The notes under the pieces: model-generated | Seen by the model: only the letters and a program-made list of their open reading frames with translations | Told to the model about the DNA's origin: nothing | The model's database searches: none | NCBI RefSeq assembly: GCF_001830325.1 | Contig: NZ_MHZG01000015.1 | Location: 1-32,569 of the forward strand | Source of the DNA: Polynucleobacter sp. GWA2_45_21 | Lineage (GTDB): Bacteria > Pseudomonadota > Gammaproteobacteria > Burkholderiales > Burkholderiaceae | Direction: 5' to 3' | Length of the DNA stretch: 32,569 nt | Translations under genes and position numbers: made by a program | In this document: positions 19,179 to 27,852 of the stretch, piece by piece | Layout of the letters: each line of letters opens with the position of its first letter | Numbering within the stretch: the first letter of the stretch is position 1

Positions 19179-19208
19179 AAAAACCCCGCTATTGCAGCGG
19201 GGTTTTTT
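19179..19208. terminator. Bidirectional terminator between cytochrome c and lysA
   Basis: AAACCCCGCT (19181-19190) and AGCGGGGTTT (19196-19205) form a 10-bp GC-rich stem with a 5-nt loop. It is preceded by an A-run and followed by TTTTTT, so it is a good intrinsic terminator on both strands and serves the two convergent genes. Confidence 0.93.
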
Positions 19209-19251
19209 ATTGCCTAAAAATTTACCAGGCTCAACGAATTATTAATGGAAT

Positions 19252-20550
19252 TTAGTTTGGTAAAGTGTTTTCACTAGCAAAAAGATCGGCAACGATTTCA
19301 CGCTTACGAATAAGGTATGCATTTTTTCCATCAACCATAATCTCTGCAGGCTTGGGTCTGGTGTTGTAATTTGATGCCATGACAAAGCCATATGCGCCTG
19401 CTGATAGAATAGCCAAGAGATCACCTTCTTCAACAGCAAGTTCTCGATCTCTTCCAAGCCAGTCACCAGATTCGCATACAGGTCCAACGATGTCATAGGT
19501 GGAGCTTGCAACTTGCTTAGCTTGAACTGGAACGATGCCGTGATAAGCCTCGTAAAGGGCTGGGCGCATTAACTCTGTCATTGCTGCATCCACAATGCAA
19601 AAGTTTTTCTCAGCACCTGGCTTGAGGTACTCCACTTTGGTTAAAAGCACGCCAGCATTGCCCACCAAGGATCTGCCCGGCTCCAAGACTACATCGAGAT
19701 GCCCAAAGCCACGCTCAGCAACGCGATTGAGCAAGGTGTTGGTGAACTCAGTAATATCCGGTGGGTTGTCTTCCCCATAAGAAATACCAAGGCCTCCACC
19801 CAAATCAAGATGATGAATCTCAATACCTTCTTTTTTCAATTGGGCCACTAACTCGAGAACCTTATCAAGCGCATCAAGGTAGGGTGCGGTGGTGGTGATT
19901 TGTGAGCCAATATGACAATCAATGCCAACTACATCAATTTGTGAAAGTAGTGCTGCTTCACGATATGTTTTTAGGACCTCATGATAGGCAATGCCAAATT
20001 TATTTCCTTTTAATCCAGTAGAGATATAGGGATGTGTTTGTGCATCCACATCGGGATTCACGCGTAAGGAAATTGGGGCACGGCAATTCAGCTTAGTGGC
20101 AACACGATTAATTTGGTGGAGCTCCGCAATCGATTCCACATTGATGCATTTAACACCTGCTTGCAATGCTTGGGCGATTTCATTTGCAGATTTACCTACG
20201 CCTGCAAATACCAAACTCTTTGGGTCTGCACCCACTGCAAGGGCACGAGCTAACTCACCGCCACTCACTAGGTCAAATCCAGAGCCTAATTTTTTAAAGC
20301 AATCAATCACTGCAAGATTGCTATTAGCCTTCATTGCATAGTGGACACGGGCACGTCTTTTGCCAGAGGAATCTACACATGCTTTGTCATAGGCTTGATA
20401 CGCTTGGGTTAAAGCCTTCCTGCTATAGATATACAGGGGTGTACCAAACTCTTTTGCCAAATCTGACAAAGGAATTTCTTCTGCATACCAAGTGCCGTTT
20501 CGTTCTGTAAATCCAGCTAAGTCGGGGAGTGGAATCGCTTTACTTGTCAT
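19252..20550 (-). CDS. lysA: Diaminopimelate decarboxylase
   Basis: LysA (432 aa) makes lysine from meso-diaminopimelate using PLP. The PLP lysine is K74 in HYAMKANSNLAV. The phosphate-binding Gly-rich loop GGGLGISYGED and the second-subunit Cys in GPVCESGDWLGRD are present. It belongs to alanine-racemase-like fold III decarboxylases. The start overlaps the lptM-like gene by 4 bp, so the two are coupled; the lipoprotein–lysA pair is widespread in proteobacteria. Confidence 0.97.
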   Translation of the reverse strand: MTSKAIPLPDLAGFTERNGTWYAEEIPLSDLAKEFGTPLYIYSRKALTQAYQAYDKACVDSSGKRRARVHYAMKANSNLAVIDCFKKLGSGFDLVSGGELARALAVGADPKSLVFAGVGKSANEIAQALQAGVKCINVESIAELHQINRVATKLNCRAPISLRVNPDVDAQTHPYISTGLKGNKFGIAYHEVLKTYREAALLSQIDVVGIDCHIGSQITTTAPYLDALDKVLELVAQLKKEGIEIHHLDLGGGLGISYGEDNPPDITEFTNTLLNRVAERGFGHLDVVLEPGRSLVGNAGVLLTKVEYLKPGAEKNFCIVDAAMTELMRPALYEAYHGIVPVQAKQVASSTYDIVGPVCESGDWLGRDRELAVEEGDLLAILSAGAYGFVMASNYNTRPKPAEIMVDGKNAYLIRKREIVADLFASENTLPN

Positions 20551-20738
20551 TGCTTGGCCGATGATGGGTTAGTAGCAGCAGGGCTTTGGGGTGGATAGAG
20601 CTTGCCTTTGGGTTCTTGCTCAGAAGGAGGGCTAGGCGCCGGTGGCACATTTGGCAAATATAAGGGCCCTCTTACCCCACACCCAACAAGGGATATTAGA
20701 AGGCTAATGCCCAGAGTTCTTTTAAGAATCGCTATCAT
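20547..20738 (-). CDS. lptM: LptM-like small outer-membrane lipoprotein (YifL family)
   Basis: A 63-aa lipoprotein: a basic start, hydrophobic h-region, and lipobox LVGC with lipidated C20. GVRGPLYLP follows, matching the CGxKGPLYLP signature of YifL/LptM, and the remaining 35 residues are Pro/Ser-rich and probably disordered. In E. coli LptM binds LptDE and helps LptD form its native disulfides. Family membership rests on the short signature and on the conserved place before lysA. The symbol is assigned by that similarity. Confidence 0.85.
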   Translation of the reverse strand: MIAILKRTLGISLLISLVGCGVRGPLYLPNVPPAPSPPSEQEPKGKLYPPQSPAATNPSSAKQ

Positions 20739-20785
20739 GAATGTCTCTAAAACGAATGATTGAATATAGCATGCAGGACTCTAAT

Positions 20786-21169
20786 ATGAAGCCAAGCAAT
20801 TTAACGGTGGAAACCATTGATGACAAGCAATTCCATCAGCTGGGCAGTAATTTATTGCAGTCAATAGAAGTGGCTTTGGAGGCTGCAGACGATGCGTTGG
20901 ATTTAGACCTTGATGTAGAACGCCAGGGTGGCAACGTCATCAATATTCGATTTAGGGATCGCAGTGTCATTGTGGTCAATACCCAACCTCCTTTGCACGA
21001 GATCTGGGTAGCTGCTAAATCTGGCGGTTATCACTATCGCTGGGCTGGCACCTTAGCTTCACCACAGTGGCTGGATACCAAAACTGGGCGCGAGCTATTG
21101 AGTGACTTATCAGAGTTTGCTAGCGCTCAAGCTGGGCAGGCGATCACTATTGGTCTACTCGGGAAATAA
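20786..21169 (+). CDS. cyaY: Frataxin-like iron-sulfur assembly protein CyaY
   Basis: CyaY modulates IscS and iron delivery in Fe-S cluster assembly. The acidic helix (EVALEAADDALDLDLDVE) and the beta-sheet segments NVINIRFRDRSVIVVNTQPP, HEIWVAAKSGGYHYRW and WLDTKTGRELLSDLSEF fit frataxins. In-frame ATGs exist at 20741, 20756, 20771 and 20786. The last has AGGA (20775-20778) 7 nt upstream and gives 127 aa, still longer than the 106 aa of E. coli. It is divergent from lptM/lysA, a conserved neighbourhood. Confidence 0.9.
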   Translation: MKPSNLTVETIDDKQFHQLGSNLLQSIEVALEAADDALDLDLDVERQGGNVINIRFRDRSVIVVNTQPPLHEIWVAAKSGGYHYRWAGTLASPQWLDTKTGRELLSDLSEFASAQAGQAITIGLLGK

Positions 21170-21188
21170 GCAGCAATATCCCGGGAAA

Positions 21189-22271
21189 TTAAACTGCCCC
21201 AGTTGCTGTGAGTGTCTCGATGACCTGAGCATCGGGAACACTCTTAATTTGAGCTTTGCCAATCTTTTCTAAAACAACGTATCGAATCTGACCACCCTCA
21301 GTCTTTTTATCTACTTGCATTAATTCCATATAACGTTGCGCACCAAACTTCGGAGGTGCAATCGGTAGATTCATAGATTGAATGATACGAGTGAGACGAT
21401 CGGCCTCATCTTGAGTGATGAAGTTCAGGCGTCGTGAGAGGTCTGCTCCCATGACCATCCCGCAGCCAACGGCTTCACCATGCAACCACTCGCCGTAACC
21501 CATACCTGCCTCAATCGCATGACCAAAGGTGTGTCCAAAATTGAGAGTAGCGCGAATGCCACCTTCTCTTTCGTCCGCTGAAACAACTGCTGATTTAATT
21601 TCGCAAGAACGTAACACTGCATGCGCCATTGCTGCTGTATCGCATGCCAATAAAGCTTTTGCATTTGCTTCAATCCAACTTAAGAACTCCGCATCCGCAA
21701 TAGCGCCATGCTTGACCACTTCAGCGAGGCCCGCAGAGAGCTCACGCGCTGGTAATGTCTTCAATGTATTGAGGTCGGCAATGACTGCTGCAGGCTGATG
21801 AAACGCGCCAATCATATTTTTCCCAAGCGGATGGTTAATGCCTGTCTTGCCGCCGACAGAGGAGTCCACCTGGGCTAGTAAGGTTGTTGGCACTTGAATG
21901 AAGCGGATACCGCGCATAAAGCTAGCAGCAGCAAAGCCAGTCATGTCGCCAATGACGCCGCCACCTAAAGCAACCAACATGGTTTGACGATCAGCGCCAA
22001 ACTTGAGGAGGTCATCAAAAATTAACTGAAGATTTTTCCAGTCTTTATAAGATTCTCCATCAGGCAAGACAATGGTTCTGACTGGCTTGCCGAGTTTCTC
22101 TAAAGTTTTGGTGAGGCGCTCTGCATACAAAGGGGCAACAGTAGTATTGGTAACGATATAAATCGATGTCGCTTTTTCACAGGCGCTAAATAATTGTGGC
22201 TGATCTATTAAATCGGTACCAATATGAATAGGGTAGCTACGGTTGCCTAGATCAACTTCTAATGTTTTCAT
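21189..22271 (-). CDS. aroB: 3-dehydroquinate synthase
   Basis: AroB (360 aa) cyclises DAHP to 3-dehydroquinate, step two of the shikimate pathway, with NAD and a divalent metal. The nucleotide loop [14 protein letters not shown], the substrate loop [13 protein letters not shown], and metal ligands in [22 protein letters not shown] and LHGEAV are all present. It follows aroK by 8 bp. The 19 bp to convergent cyaY show no terminator. Confidence 0.97.
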   Translation of the reverse strand: MKTLEVDLGNRSYPIHIGTDLIDQPQLFSACEKATSIYIVTNTTVAPLYAERLTKTLEKLGKPVRTIVLPDGESYKDWKNLQLIFDDLLKFGADRQTMLVALGGGVIGDMTGFAAASFMRGIRFIQVPTTLLAQVDSSVGGKTGINHPLGKNMIGAFHQPAAVIADLNTLKTLPARELSAGLAEVVKHGAIADAEFLSWIEANAKALLACDTAAMAHAVLRSCEIKSAVVSADEREGGIRATLNFGHTFGHAIEAGMGYGEWLHGEAVGCGMVMGADLSRRLNFITQDEADRLTRIIQSMNLPIAPPKFGAQRYMELMQVDKKTEGGQIRYVVLEKIGKAQIKSVPDAQVIETLTATGAV

Positions 22272-22279
22272 TGATAAAT

Positions 22280-22804
22280 TTATGCGGAGAGTTCGAGTTG
22301 CATGATGAGAGTGTTGACGAGTTGATTGACGCTGGGTTTCCCAGTTTCAATGACATAGTCAGCGATTTCGCGATACAAAGGATCGCGAACGGCGTATAGG
22401 TTTTCTAAAATCTTTTTTGCATCACCATTTTTTAGTAGCGGCCTACCTTCGCCACCCTTAGTCCGATGCCATAGTTCCATCGGATTGGCGTGCAGATAAA
22501 TTACTGTTCCTCTTTCGCTGAGGAATTGACGATTCTCTGGCAGGAGTACGGCGCCACCACCGGTTGCCAAGATGACATCATGTTCAGCTGTAATGTCTCT
22601 AATGGCCTGAGCCTCGCGTTTGCGAAATCCATCTTCACCTTCCATTTCAAAGATGACGGGAATTTTGACTCCACAACGATCTTCAATCACATGGTCAGCA
22701 TCTAAAAAGCGGCGACCCAATTTCTTGGCCAGCAATTTGCCGACGGTCGACTTCCCAGCGCCCATAAGGCCAATTAGGAAGATATTGTTTGATGAAGAGT
22801 TCAC
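22280..22804 (-). CDS. aroK: Shikimate kinase
   Basis: A 174-aa P-loop kinase that phosphorylates shikimate at O3. Walker A is GLMGAGKST (12-20), shikimate-binding residues lie in DADHVIE and GFRKREAQA, the GGG loop is ATGGGAVL, and the lid has GEGRPLLK. It is 12 bp downstream of the secretin gene and 8 bp upstream of aroB, so all four minus-strand genes from 24612 to 21189 probably form one transcript. Confidence 0.97.
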   Translation of the reverse strand: MNSSSNNIFLIGLMGAGKSTVGKLLAKKLGRRFLDADHVIEDRCGVKIPVIFEMEGEDGFRKREAQAIRDITAEHDVILATGGGAVLLPENRQFLSERGTVIYLHANPMELWHRTKGGEGRPLLKNGDAKKILENLYAVRDPLYREIADYVIETGKPSVNQLVNTLIMQLELSA

Positions 22805-22816
22805 CCTTCGATTTTA

Positions 22817-23938
22817 TTAGGGTTTGTCCAGCACGGTGGGGGTTAAGAAGACTAATAGTTCAGTTTTATCTGCTAATTTGGATTTGTGGCGAAATAAATG
22901 CCCAATCAAGGGAATATCCCCTAGAAGTGGAACCTTGATTTCATCATCGCGTTCGGTGGTTTGAAAAATGCCTCCAATGATGGCTGTGCCCCCATTTTCA
23001 ACGGTGACTTCAGAACTGAGATTTTTGGTATCAATGGCATAGCCCTGCTCGGTTTTCATGCCAATAGTGTCTTTATTAATGCCTACCAGCATGGAGATTT
23101 TTCCGTCAGGATGAATTTTCGGCAAGACCTCTAGGCGTAAGTTAGCCTTGCGAAACTGCAATTTGCTCCCGCTTTGAGAGCTCACTTGATAGGGAAGTTC
23201 GGTTCCTTGCTCAATTGTGGCTTTAACTTGATCGCCGGTCATGATGCGCGGGTTAGACAGAATCTTGCCTTGACCATCGGATTCCAGGGCTGAGAGCTCC
23301 ATTTGTAGAAGGCGGGCTGCATTCTTGGAAACCAGGGTGGCAGCCAAAGTGGCTGGGTTAAAGCCGGCCAATCCAGTTCCTGCGAAGTCAAGGCTTGCGC
23401 TGGCATTTTGGTCTGGATGGCTGCCAATACCATTGGCTTGATATCCCAGCTTAATACCTAGCTCACGGGCAAAGCGCTGATCAGCCTCAACGATGCGAGC
23501 CTCAATCAGGATCTGGCGAGGGCTATTAATGTGATCGCCCCCAAAAGGCAGAGCAGCATCCTCCCGCCGAAACTTTTGGAAACTCTGAATTTCTGCATGG
23601 GGGCCAATCCAGTAAATATCGCCATTTCGGACAAGTCGAAGACCCCGGCTAGCAAGAATGGAATGAAGGGCGGTTTGCCAGGGAGTGTCCTTAAGGTCGA
23701 CTGAGATCTTGCCCTGAATAGATTCGCTAAGAAGGAAGTTGGTATCCCCCATTTTGGCTAAAACCTGCAAAAGCTCAGTCATTTCAATTTGGCTAAATTG
23801 CAGGCTAATGCGACCCTCTTTGCGGTTGCCTGAGGAGTTTGCTTCAGGGTGGTTTCCGAGGGCTGGATTGAAACAAAAAGTCAGAATTAGGAGAAGAAAG
23901 TGGGTGGGGATATTTAGTAAGATTTTCAATAGAGTCAC
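22817..23938 (-). CDS. Short secretin of the PilQ/HofQ family, apparently without N1 domain
   Basis: The 373-aa product has a signal peptide (about 1-28), an N0/STN domain (45-112: SLQFSQIEMTELLQVLAK to GDIYWIGP), and a secretin domain (142-371). The secretin domain begins RQILIEARIVEAD and includes GQGKILSNPRIMTGDQVKA, VTVENGGTAIIGGIFQ and PLLGDIPLIGHLFR. Secretins form outer-membrane rings for type IV pili, DNA uptake or secretion. PilQ is usually near 700 aa and HofQ near 410. No AMIN domains are seen, and the 30 residues between N0 and the secretin domain are too few for an N1 (KH) domain. PilQ-like or HofQ-like by position before aroK; substrate unknown. Confidence 0.85.
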   Translation of the reverse strand: MTLLKILLNIPTHFLLLILTFCFNPALGNHPEANSSGNRKEGRISLQFSQIEMTELLQVLAKMGDTNFLLSESIQGKISVDLKDTPWQTALHSILASRGLRLVRNGDIYWIGPHAEIQSFQKFRREDAALPFGGDHINSPRQILIEARIVEADQRFARELGIKLGYQANGIGSHPDQNASASLDFAGTGLAGFNPATLAATLVSKNAARLLQMELSALESDGQGKILSNPRIMTGDQVKATIEQGTELPYQVSSQSGSKLQFRKANLRLEVLPKIHPDGKISMLVGINKDTIGMKTEQGYAIDTKNLSSEVTVENGGTAIIGGIFQTTERDDEIKVPLLGDIPLIGHLFRHKSKLADKTELLVFLTPTVLDKP

Positions 23939-24612
23939 TCTGATTGGGTTGACTTAAAAGTGATGGATTTCCCTTTTGGGTGAGTCAAAACAGCTAGCTC
24001 TTTTTCGGCTTGAGTTAGGCGCCATTCCCCTAGGGCCTGACCCCCCTTGACCACCATCTTGGTGGAATTGCCGGTATGGAAAAAAGCTTGCTCTGCTGCC
24101 CCCATACGGGTGATGCCTAAATATCGCCAACGACGAAGTTCAGCCTCATGCGGTATCACTACCGGTTTACTTTGAGCACTCTGAGTTGGCCTTTTTTCCT
24201 CAAATGAGTGAATACTTACTTCTATTTCTTCTATTGCCTGGTATAGATCATCTTTCTCAGATGCCCATTCGGTTTGTGAGAATTCAAATTCTTCTTTGAG
24301 TGCCAATAGTTGGTTTTGTAGGGTGCTTATTTCAAGTACATCCACAGATTTATTGTTGTCAAAATAAAAAAAGAAGCCCCCTCCACAGAGTAATAAGAGG
24401 ACGCCAAATAGCCAAAGCGAGTTGAAAGTCAGGCCTTTCAGTTCAAAGGATTTGGCAGAAAAAGCAGGCTTGGAAGTCTTGTTTTGGGGCGGTGTATCCA
24501 CCTTGGGGGAGGGTGTTTTGCGAATGCCATGGGGATCTGGAATGGCAGGGTCATCTCCCAGCTCCCTCAGAATGTCGTCAAAAGATTGGGGGGAAATGTG
24601 GCGTGGAGGCAT
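23935..24612 (-). CDS. Inner-membrane protein with coiled coil and PilP/GspC-like domain
   Basis: The 225-aa product has a Pro-rich cytoplasmic tail (1-60), one TM helix (about 62-84), a coiled coil (about 93-140), and a C-terminal periplasmic domain (161-221). The last has the spacing YLGI…GGQALGEWRLTQAEKELAVL, resembling the homology-region domain of PilP and GspC that clasps a secretin N0 domain. The whole looks like PilN/PilO (TM plus coiled coil) joined to PilP (HR domain), or like GspC in topology. It overlaps the secretin gene by 4 bp (ATGA), so the two should be made together. I cannot name an exact family; the C-terminal match is by eye. Confidence 0.6.
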   Translation of the reverse strand: MPPRHISPQSFDDILRELGDDPAIPDPHGIRKTPSPKVDTPPQNKTSKPAFSAKSFELKGLTFNSLWLFGVLLLLCGGGFFFYFDNNKSVDVLEISTLQNQLLALKEEFEFSQTEWASEKDDLYQAIEEIEVSIHSFEEKRPTQSAQSKPVVIPHEAELRRWRYLGITRMGAAEQAFFHTGNSTKMVVKGGQALGEWRLTQAEKELAVLTHPKGKSITFKSTQSE

Positions 24613-24724
24613 GCCATATTGTTCGCCCTGAGGATGGTGAAAACGATCGGTACAAGCAGAATTCGCTGTCAGAAAAATCTGCCAAAAAATGTTTCAAACA
24701 AGGGTTTTGGAGCTTTCGGGAAAA

Positions 24725-24744
24725 GTGCTTAAGCACCCTATAAT
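24725..24744 (+). promoter_or_regulatory. mrcA -10 box with adjoining palindrome
   Basis: A consensus TATAAT sits at 24739-24744, 8 bp before the mrcA ATG. Just upstream is the perfect 12-bp palindrome GTGCTTAAGCAC (24725-24736), lying in the spacer where a repressor could block polymerase. The -35 region (tttcggg) is poor. Function as an operator is inference. Confidence 0.45.
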
Positions 24745-24752
24745 TTGATTCT

Positions 24753-27089
24753 ATGGCTCTAACTCCAAAAGACAAGCCGCCCATAAACAGGCGGTTTAAC
24801 CGACAGCCTGATAGACGTCCTGGTCAGCCAAGAGCGGAGCATCCCTCGCACAGAAAATCTGGGAGCAATCCCCTGATTAAGGCGCTGCTAATTATCAGCA
24901 TGGTCTTTGCGGTGGTAGTCACATTGCTTCTGGGATACGCCTTCTTAATTGCTAAGCCGAATTTGCCGAAGATCTCCGCTTTAGTGGATTACAACCCCAA
25001 AACGCCATTACGTATCTATACGGCTGACAAAGTCTTAATAGGTGAGTTTGGAGAAGAGCGCCGAAATGTAATTCCATTGAGCGAAATTCCGATGACTATG
25101 CGCAATGCAGTCTTGGCTATTGAGGATGATCGCTTTTACTCTCATGGCGGCGTAGATTATGTGGGCATCTTAAGGGCTGCTCTTACCAATTTACGCGGCA
25201 ATCTTTCTCAGGGTGCATCCACCATCACGATGCAGGTTGCTCGAAATTTCTTTCTTAGCAATGAAAAGACCTTTAGTCGGAAGATTTACGAGGTTCTCCT
25301 CTCTTGGGAAATTGAGTCCCAATTAAGCAAAGACAAGATTCTAGAGATTTATATGAATCAGATCTTTTTGGGGCAAAGAGCTTATGGATTTTCTAGCGCA
25401 GCCCAGATTTATTTTGGCAAAGAATTAAAGGACATCACGATTGCTGAATCTGCGATGTTGGCAGGTTTGCCTAAAGCGCCATCGGCATATAACCCGGTAA
25501 GCAATTTCCGTCGCGCAAAAATTCGTCAGGAATACATTTTGCAGCGTATGCGGGATTTGTCGTACATCACTCCCGAGCAGTATCAGGTTGCCATGGCAGA
25601 AGAGTTGCATATTCGGGGTCTTGGAAATGAATTTAGCACTCGCGCCGATTTTGCTTCAGAGATGGTGCGTCAATTGCTGTTTACGCAATACGGCGAGGCA
25701 ATTTATTCCCAGGGAATAGATGTATACACTACGATCCTGAAAGCAGATCAAGATGCTGCATACAGAGCAGTGCGCCGTGGTATTTTCGAATATGATTTGC
25801 GCCACGCTTATCGTGGGCCCGAAGGTTTTATTGATTTGCCGGAAGATCCAGTGAAGCGTCAGCGTGCAATTGATGAGGCTTTGTTGGCATATCCCCAGTT
25901 AGATGATTTGCAGTCTGGTGTAGTGCTCGGTGTCAAGCCAAAAGAACTGCAGGTCATGATTGCTACTGGAGAGACGATCACCTTAAAGGGTGAGAGTATG
26001 AAACTTGCTACCGCTTCGCTAACTGATAGCACCCAACCAAAAAAACGTTTACGCCCTGGTGCCATTATTAGGTTGTTATCTGATGGCGGTATTTGGAAGC
26101 TAGCGCAACTACCCCAGGTTGAGGCAGCCTTTATTTCTATGAATGCTGATACGGGTGCGATCCTCTCATTGGTAGGTGGATTTGATTTCCGTCGCAATCA
26201 ATTCAATCATGTGACTCAGGCCCAGCGCCAACCAGGCTCTTCATTTAAACCATTTATTTATGCTGCCGCAATCGAGAAAGGTTTTTCTCCAAGCACCATG
26301 GTGAACGATGCTCCACTATCTATTGGCAGCATGGAAACAGGTAGCCAGGCGTGGGAGCCGAAAAACTATGATGGCAAGTACGAAGGCATGATGCGTTTGC
26401 GCACTGCTTTAGCTAAATCAAAAAACTTAGTGTCTGTACGCTTAATTCGTGCCATCGGCCCCTCTTATGCACAAGAATATATTCAGCGCTTTGGGTTTGA
26501 GGCAGAGAAGCATCCACCCTATCTAACAATGGCCTTAGGCGCTGGCTCCGTGACACCTTTGCAAATGGCATCTGCCTATAGTGTGTTTGCTAACGGCGGC
26601 TATCGTGTGGACCCATACTTGATTAGTAAGATGACAGATTCAAAGGGCACAGTTTTGTTTGAAGCAAAACCCACCCATGCACACGAGGATGCAACTCGAG
26701 TATTGGATGCGCGCACAGCCTTTGTGATGGATAGCATGTTGCAAGAGGTTACAAAGACAGGAACGGCTGGAAGTGCAAGAGCGAAATTAGGTCGCAGTGA
26801 TATTGCCGGTAAAACTGGTACGACTAATGAGTCACACGATGCTTGGTTTGCGGGATACAACCCAAAGGTAGTGGCAATTGCGTGGATTGGTTTTGATAAG
26901 CCGGCCAGTCTCGGTGATCGTGAAACTGGTGGCGGTCTTGCTCTGCCAATGTGGATCTCTTATATGAGTACCGCGTTAAAGGATCAGCCGCAACAAGGGC
27001 GCGAAGTGCCGGCAGGGGTAACTCAAGTTGATGGTGATTGGTTCATACCTGAGTTCTCTAATGATGGTGGTGTGCGCGAACTGCAGTAG
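24753..27089 (+). CDS. mrcA: Penicillin-binding protein 1A (bifunctional transglycosylase/transpeptidase)
   Basis: The 778-aa product polymerises and cross-links peptidoglycan. A basic cytoplasmic tail (1-42) precedes one TM helix (about 43-66). The GT51 domain has catalytic E124 in AIEDDRFYSHGGVD, then GASTITMQVARNFFLS and EIYMNQIFLGQRAYG. The transpeptidase domain has S496-SF-K499, S556-K-N558 and K687-T-G689. No Shine-Dalgarno precedes ATG 24753 and the next Met lies within the TM helix. Also called ponA. It is divergent from the secretin locus, as in many proteobacteria. The Pro/Arg-rich tail may bind partners. Confidence 0.96.
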   Translation: MALTPKDKPPINRRFNRQPDRRPGQPRAEHPSHRKSGSNPLIKALLIISMVFAVVVTLLLGYAFLIAKPNLPKISALVDYNPKTPLRIYTADKVLIGEFGEERRNVIPLSEIPMTMRNAVLAIEDDRFYSHGGVDYVGILRAALTNLRGNLSQGASTITMQVARNFFLSNEKTFSRKIYEVLLSWEIESQLSKDKILEIYMNQIFLGQRAYGFSSAAQIYFGKELKDITIAESAMLAGLPKAPSAYNPVSNFRRAKIRQEYILQRMRDLSYITPEQYQVAMAEELHIRGLGNEFSTRADFASEMVRQLLFTQYGEAIYSQGIDVYTTILKADQDAAYRAVRRGIFEYDLRHAYRGPEGFIDLPEDPVKRQRAIDEALLAYPQLDDLQSGVVLGVKPKELQVMIATGETITLKGESMKLATASLTDSTQPKKRLRPGAIIRLLSDGGIWKLAQLPQVEAAFISMNADTGAILSLVGGFDFRRNQFNHVTQAQRQPGSSFKPFIYAAAIEKGFSPSTMVNDAPLSIGSMETGSQAWEPKNYDGKYEGMMRLRTALAKSKNLVSVRLIRAIGPSYAQEYIQRFGFEAEKHPPYLTMALGAGSVTPLQMASAYSVFANGGYRVDPYLISKMTDSKGTVLFEAKPTHAHEDATRVLDARTAFVMDSMLQEVTKTGTAGSARAKLGRSDIAGKTGTTNESHDAWFAGYNPKVVAIAWIGFDKPASLGDRETGGGLALPMWISYMSTALKDQPQQGREVPAGVTQVDGDWFIPEFSNDGGVRELQ

Positions 27090-27101
27090 TTCGTTTTAGC
27101 G

Positions 27102-27806
27102 ATGGCAAGGCAAGCACGCACCATTATTCCTGGCCAAGCAATGCATGTCATGGTTCTCGGTAATAATCGGGAAACACTTTTTTTTAATGATGCTGATCGT
27201 CGTATCTATTTAGATTGGCTACGAGAGGCTGCAAAACAATTTGGTAGTGCGGTGCATGCATTCGCTTTGATGCCAAATCATGTACATCTCTTGATGACCC
27301 CCCAAAATGCTGACTCGCTCGCAAAGACGATGCAATCTCTGGGTAGGCGTTATGCCCAGTACTTCAATCAACGGCACCATCGTTCTGGAACAATTTGGGA
27401 GGGGCGCTATCGTTCTTCGTTGATAGATCCTGATTATTTTCTGCGCTGCCAACGCTATATTGAGCTCAATCCTGTCAGGGCTGGTTTTGAATCTAGCCCT
27501 CAAGATTCAACTTGGACTAGCTTTGCATCCCACATTGGTGGGAATGCGGAACCTTGGTTGGTTGATCACCAGCACTTTTGGAAATTGGGTAATACCCCTT
27601 TTGAGCGTCAAATGACTTGGGCAGGATTTGTGAAGGAAGGGGCGCCCCACTGGGAAGATCGCCAAATTACTGAGGCATTGGTGAGATCTAAGCCCTGGGT
27701 AAGCGATATTTATGCCAAAAAGTTGTTTAAAGATAATCCTGATCAAGTGTTAATTCGTCATCGTGGACGCCCAAAGAAATTAATACCAATAAATTCAATG
27801 GCTTAA
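27102..27806 (+). CDS. REP-associated tyrosine transposase (RAYT-like, Y1/HUH)
   Basis: The 234-aa product has the single-strand-DNA HUH motif MPNHVHLLM (H60, H62) and a candidate catalytic Tyr119 in CQRYIELNPVRAG, with WEGRYRSSL before it. These are hallmarks of the IS200-related RAYT group. The C-terminus adds HRGRPKKL (about 224-231), a core AT-hook-like sequence. It begins 12 bp after mrcA, leaving no room for a left-end element, and may be read through from mrcA. The gene is intact. RAYTs are usually single-copy, vertically inherited, and act on short palindromes; one candidate lies 47 bp downstream. Confidence 0.88.
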   Translation: MARQARTIIPGQAMHVMVLGNNRETLFFNDADRRIYLDWLREAAKQFGSAVHAFALMPNHVHLLMTPQNADSLAKTMQSLGRRYAQYFNQRHHRSGTIWEGRYRSSLIDPDYFLRCQRYIELNPVRAGFESSPQDSTWTSFASHIGGNAEPWLVDHQHFWKLGNTPFERQMTWAGFVKEGAPHWEDRQITEALVRSKPWVSDIYAKKLFKDNPDQVLIRHRGRPKKLIPINSMA

Positions 27807-27852
27807 GCAATACTTAAGGGCTTTAGTGTTTTACTGTTTCGCCATAAAGTTC

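Noticed and set aside
21170..21188. Terminator between convergent cyaY and aroB
   Set aside because: Only a CCCGGG hexamer is present, with no usable stem or T-run.
24422..24743. Three overlapping + strand frames opposite the start of the 225-aa clamp protein gene
   Set aside because: They overlap each other and the opposite gene, show no family motif or ribosome binding site, and end within the mrcA upstream region.
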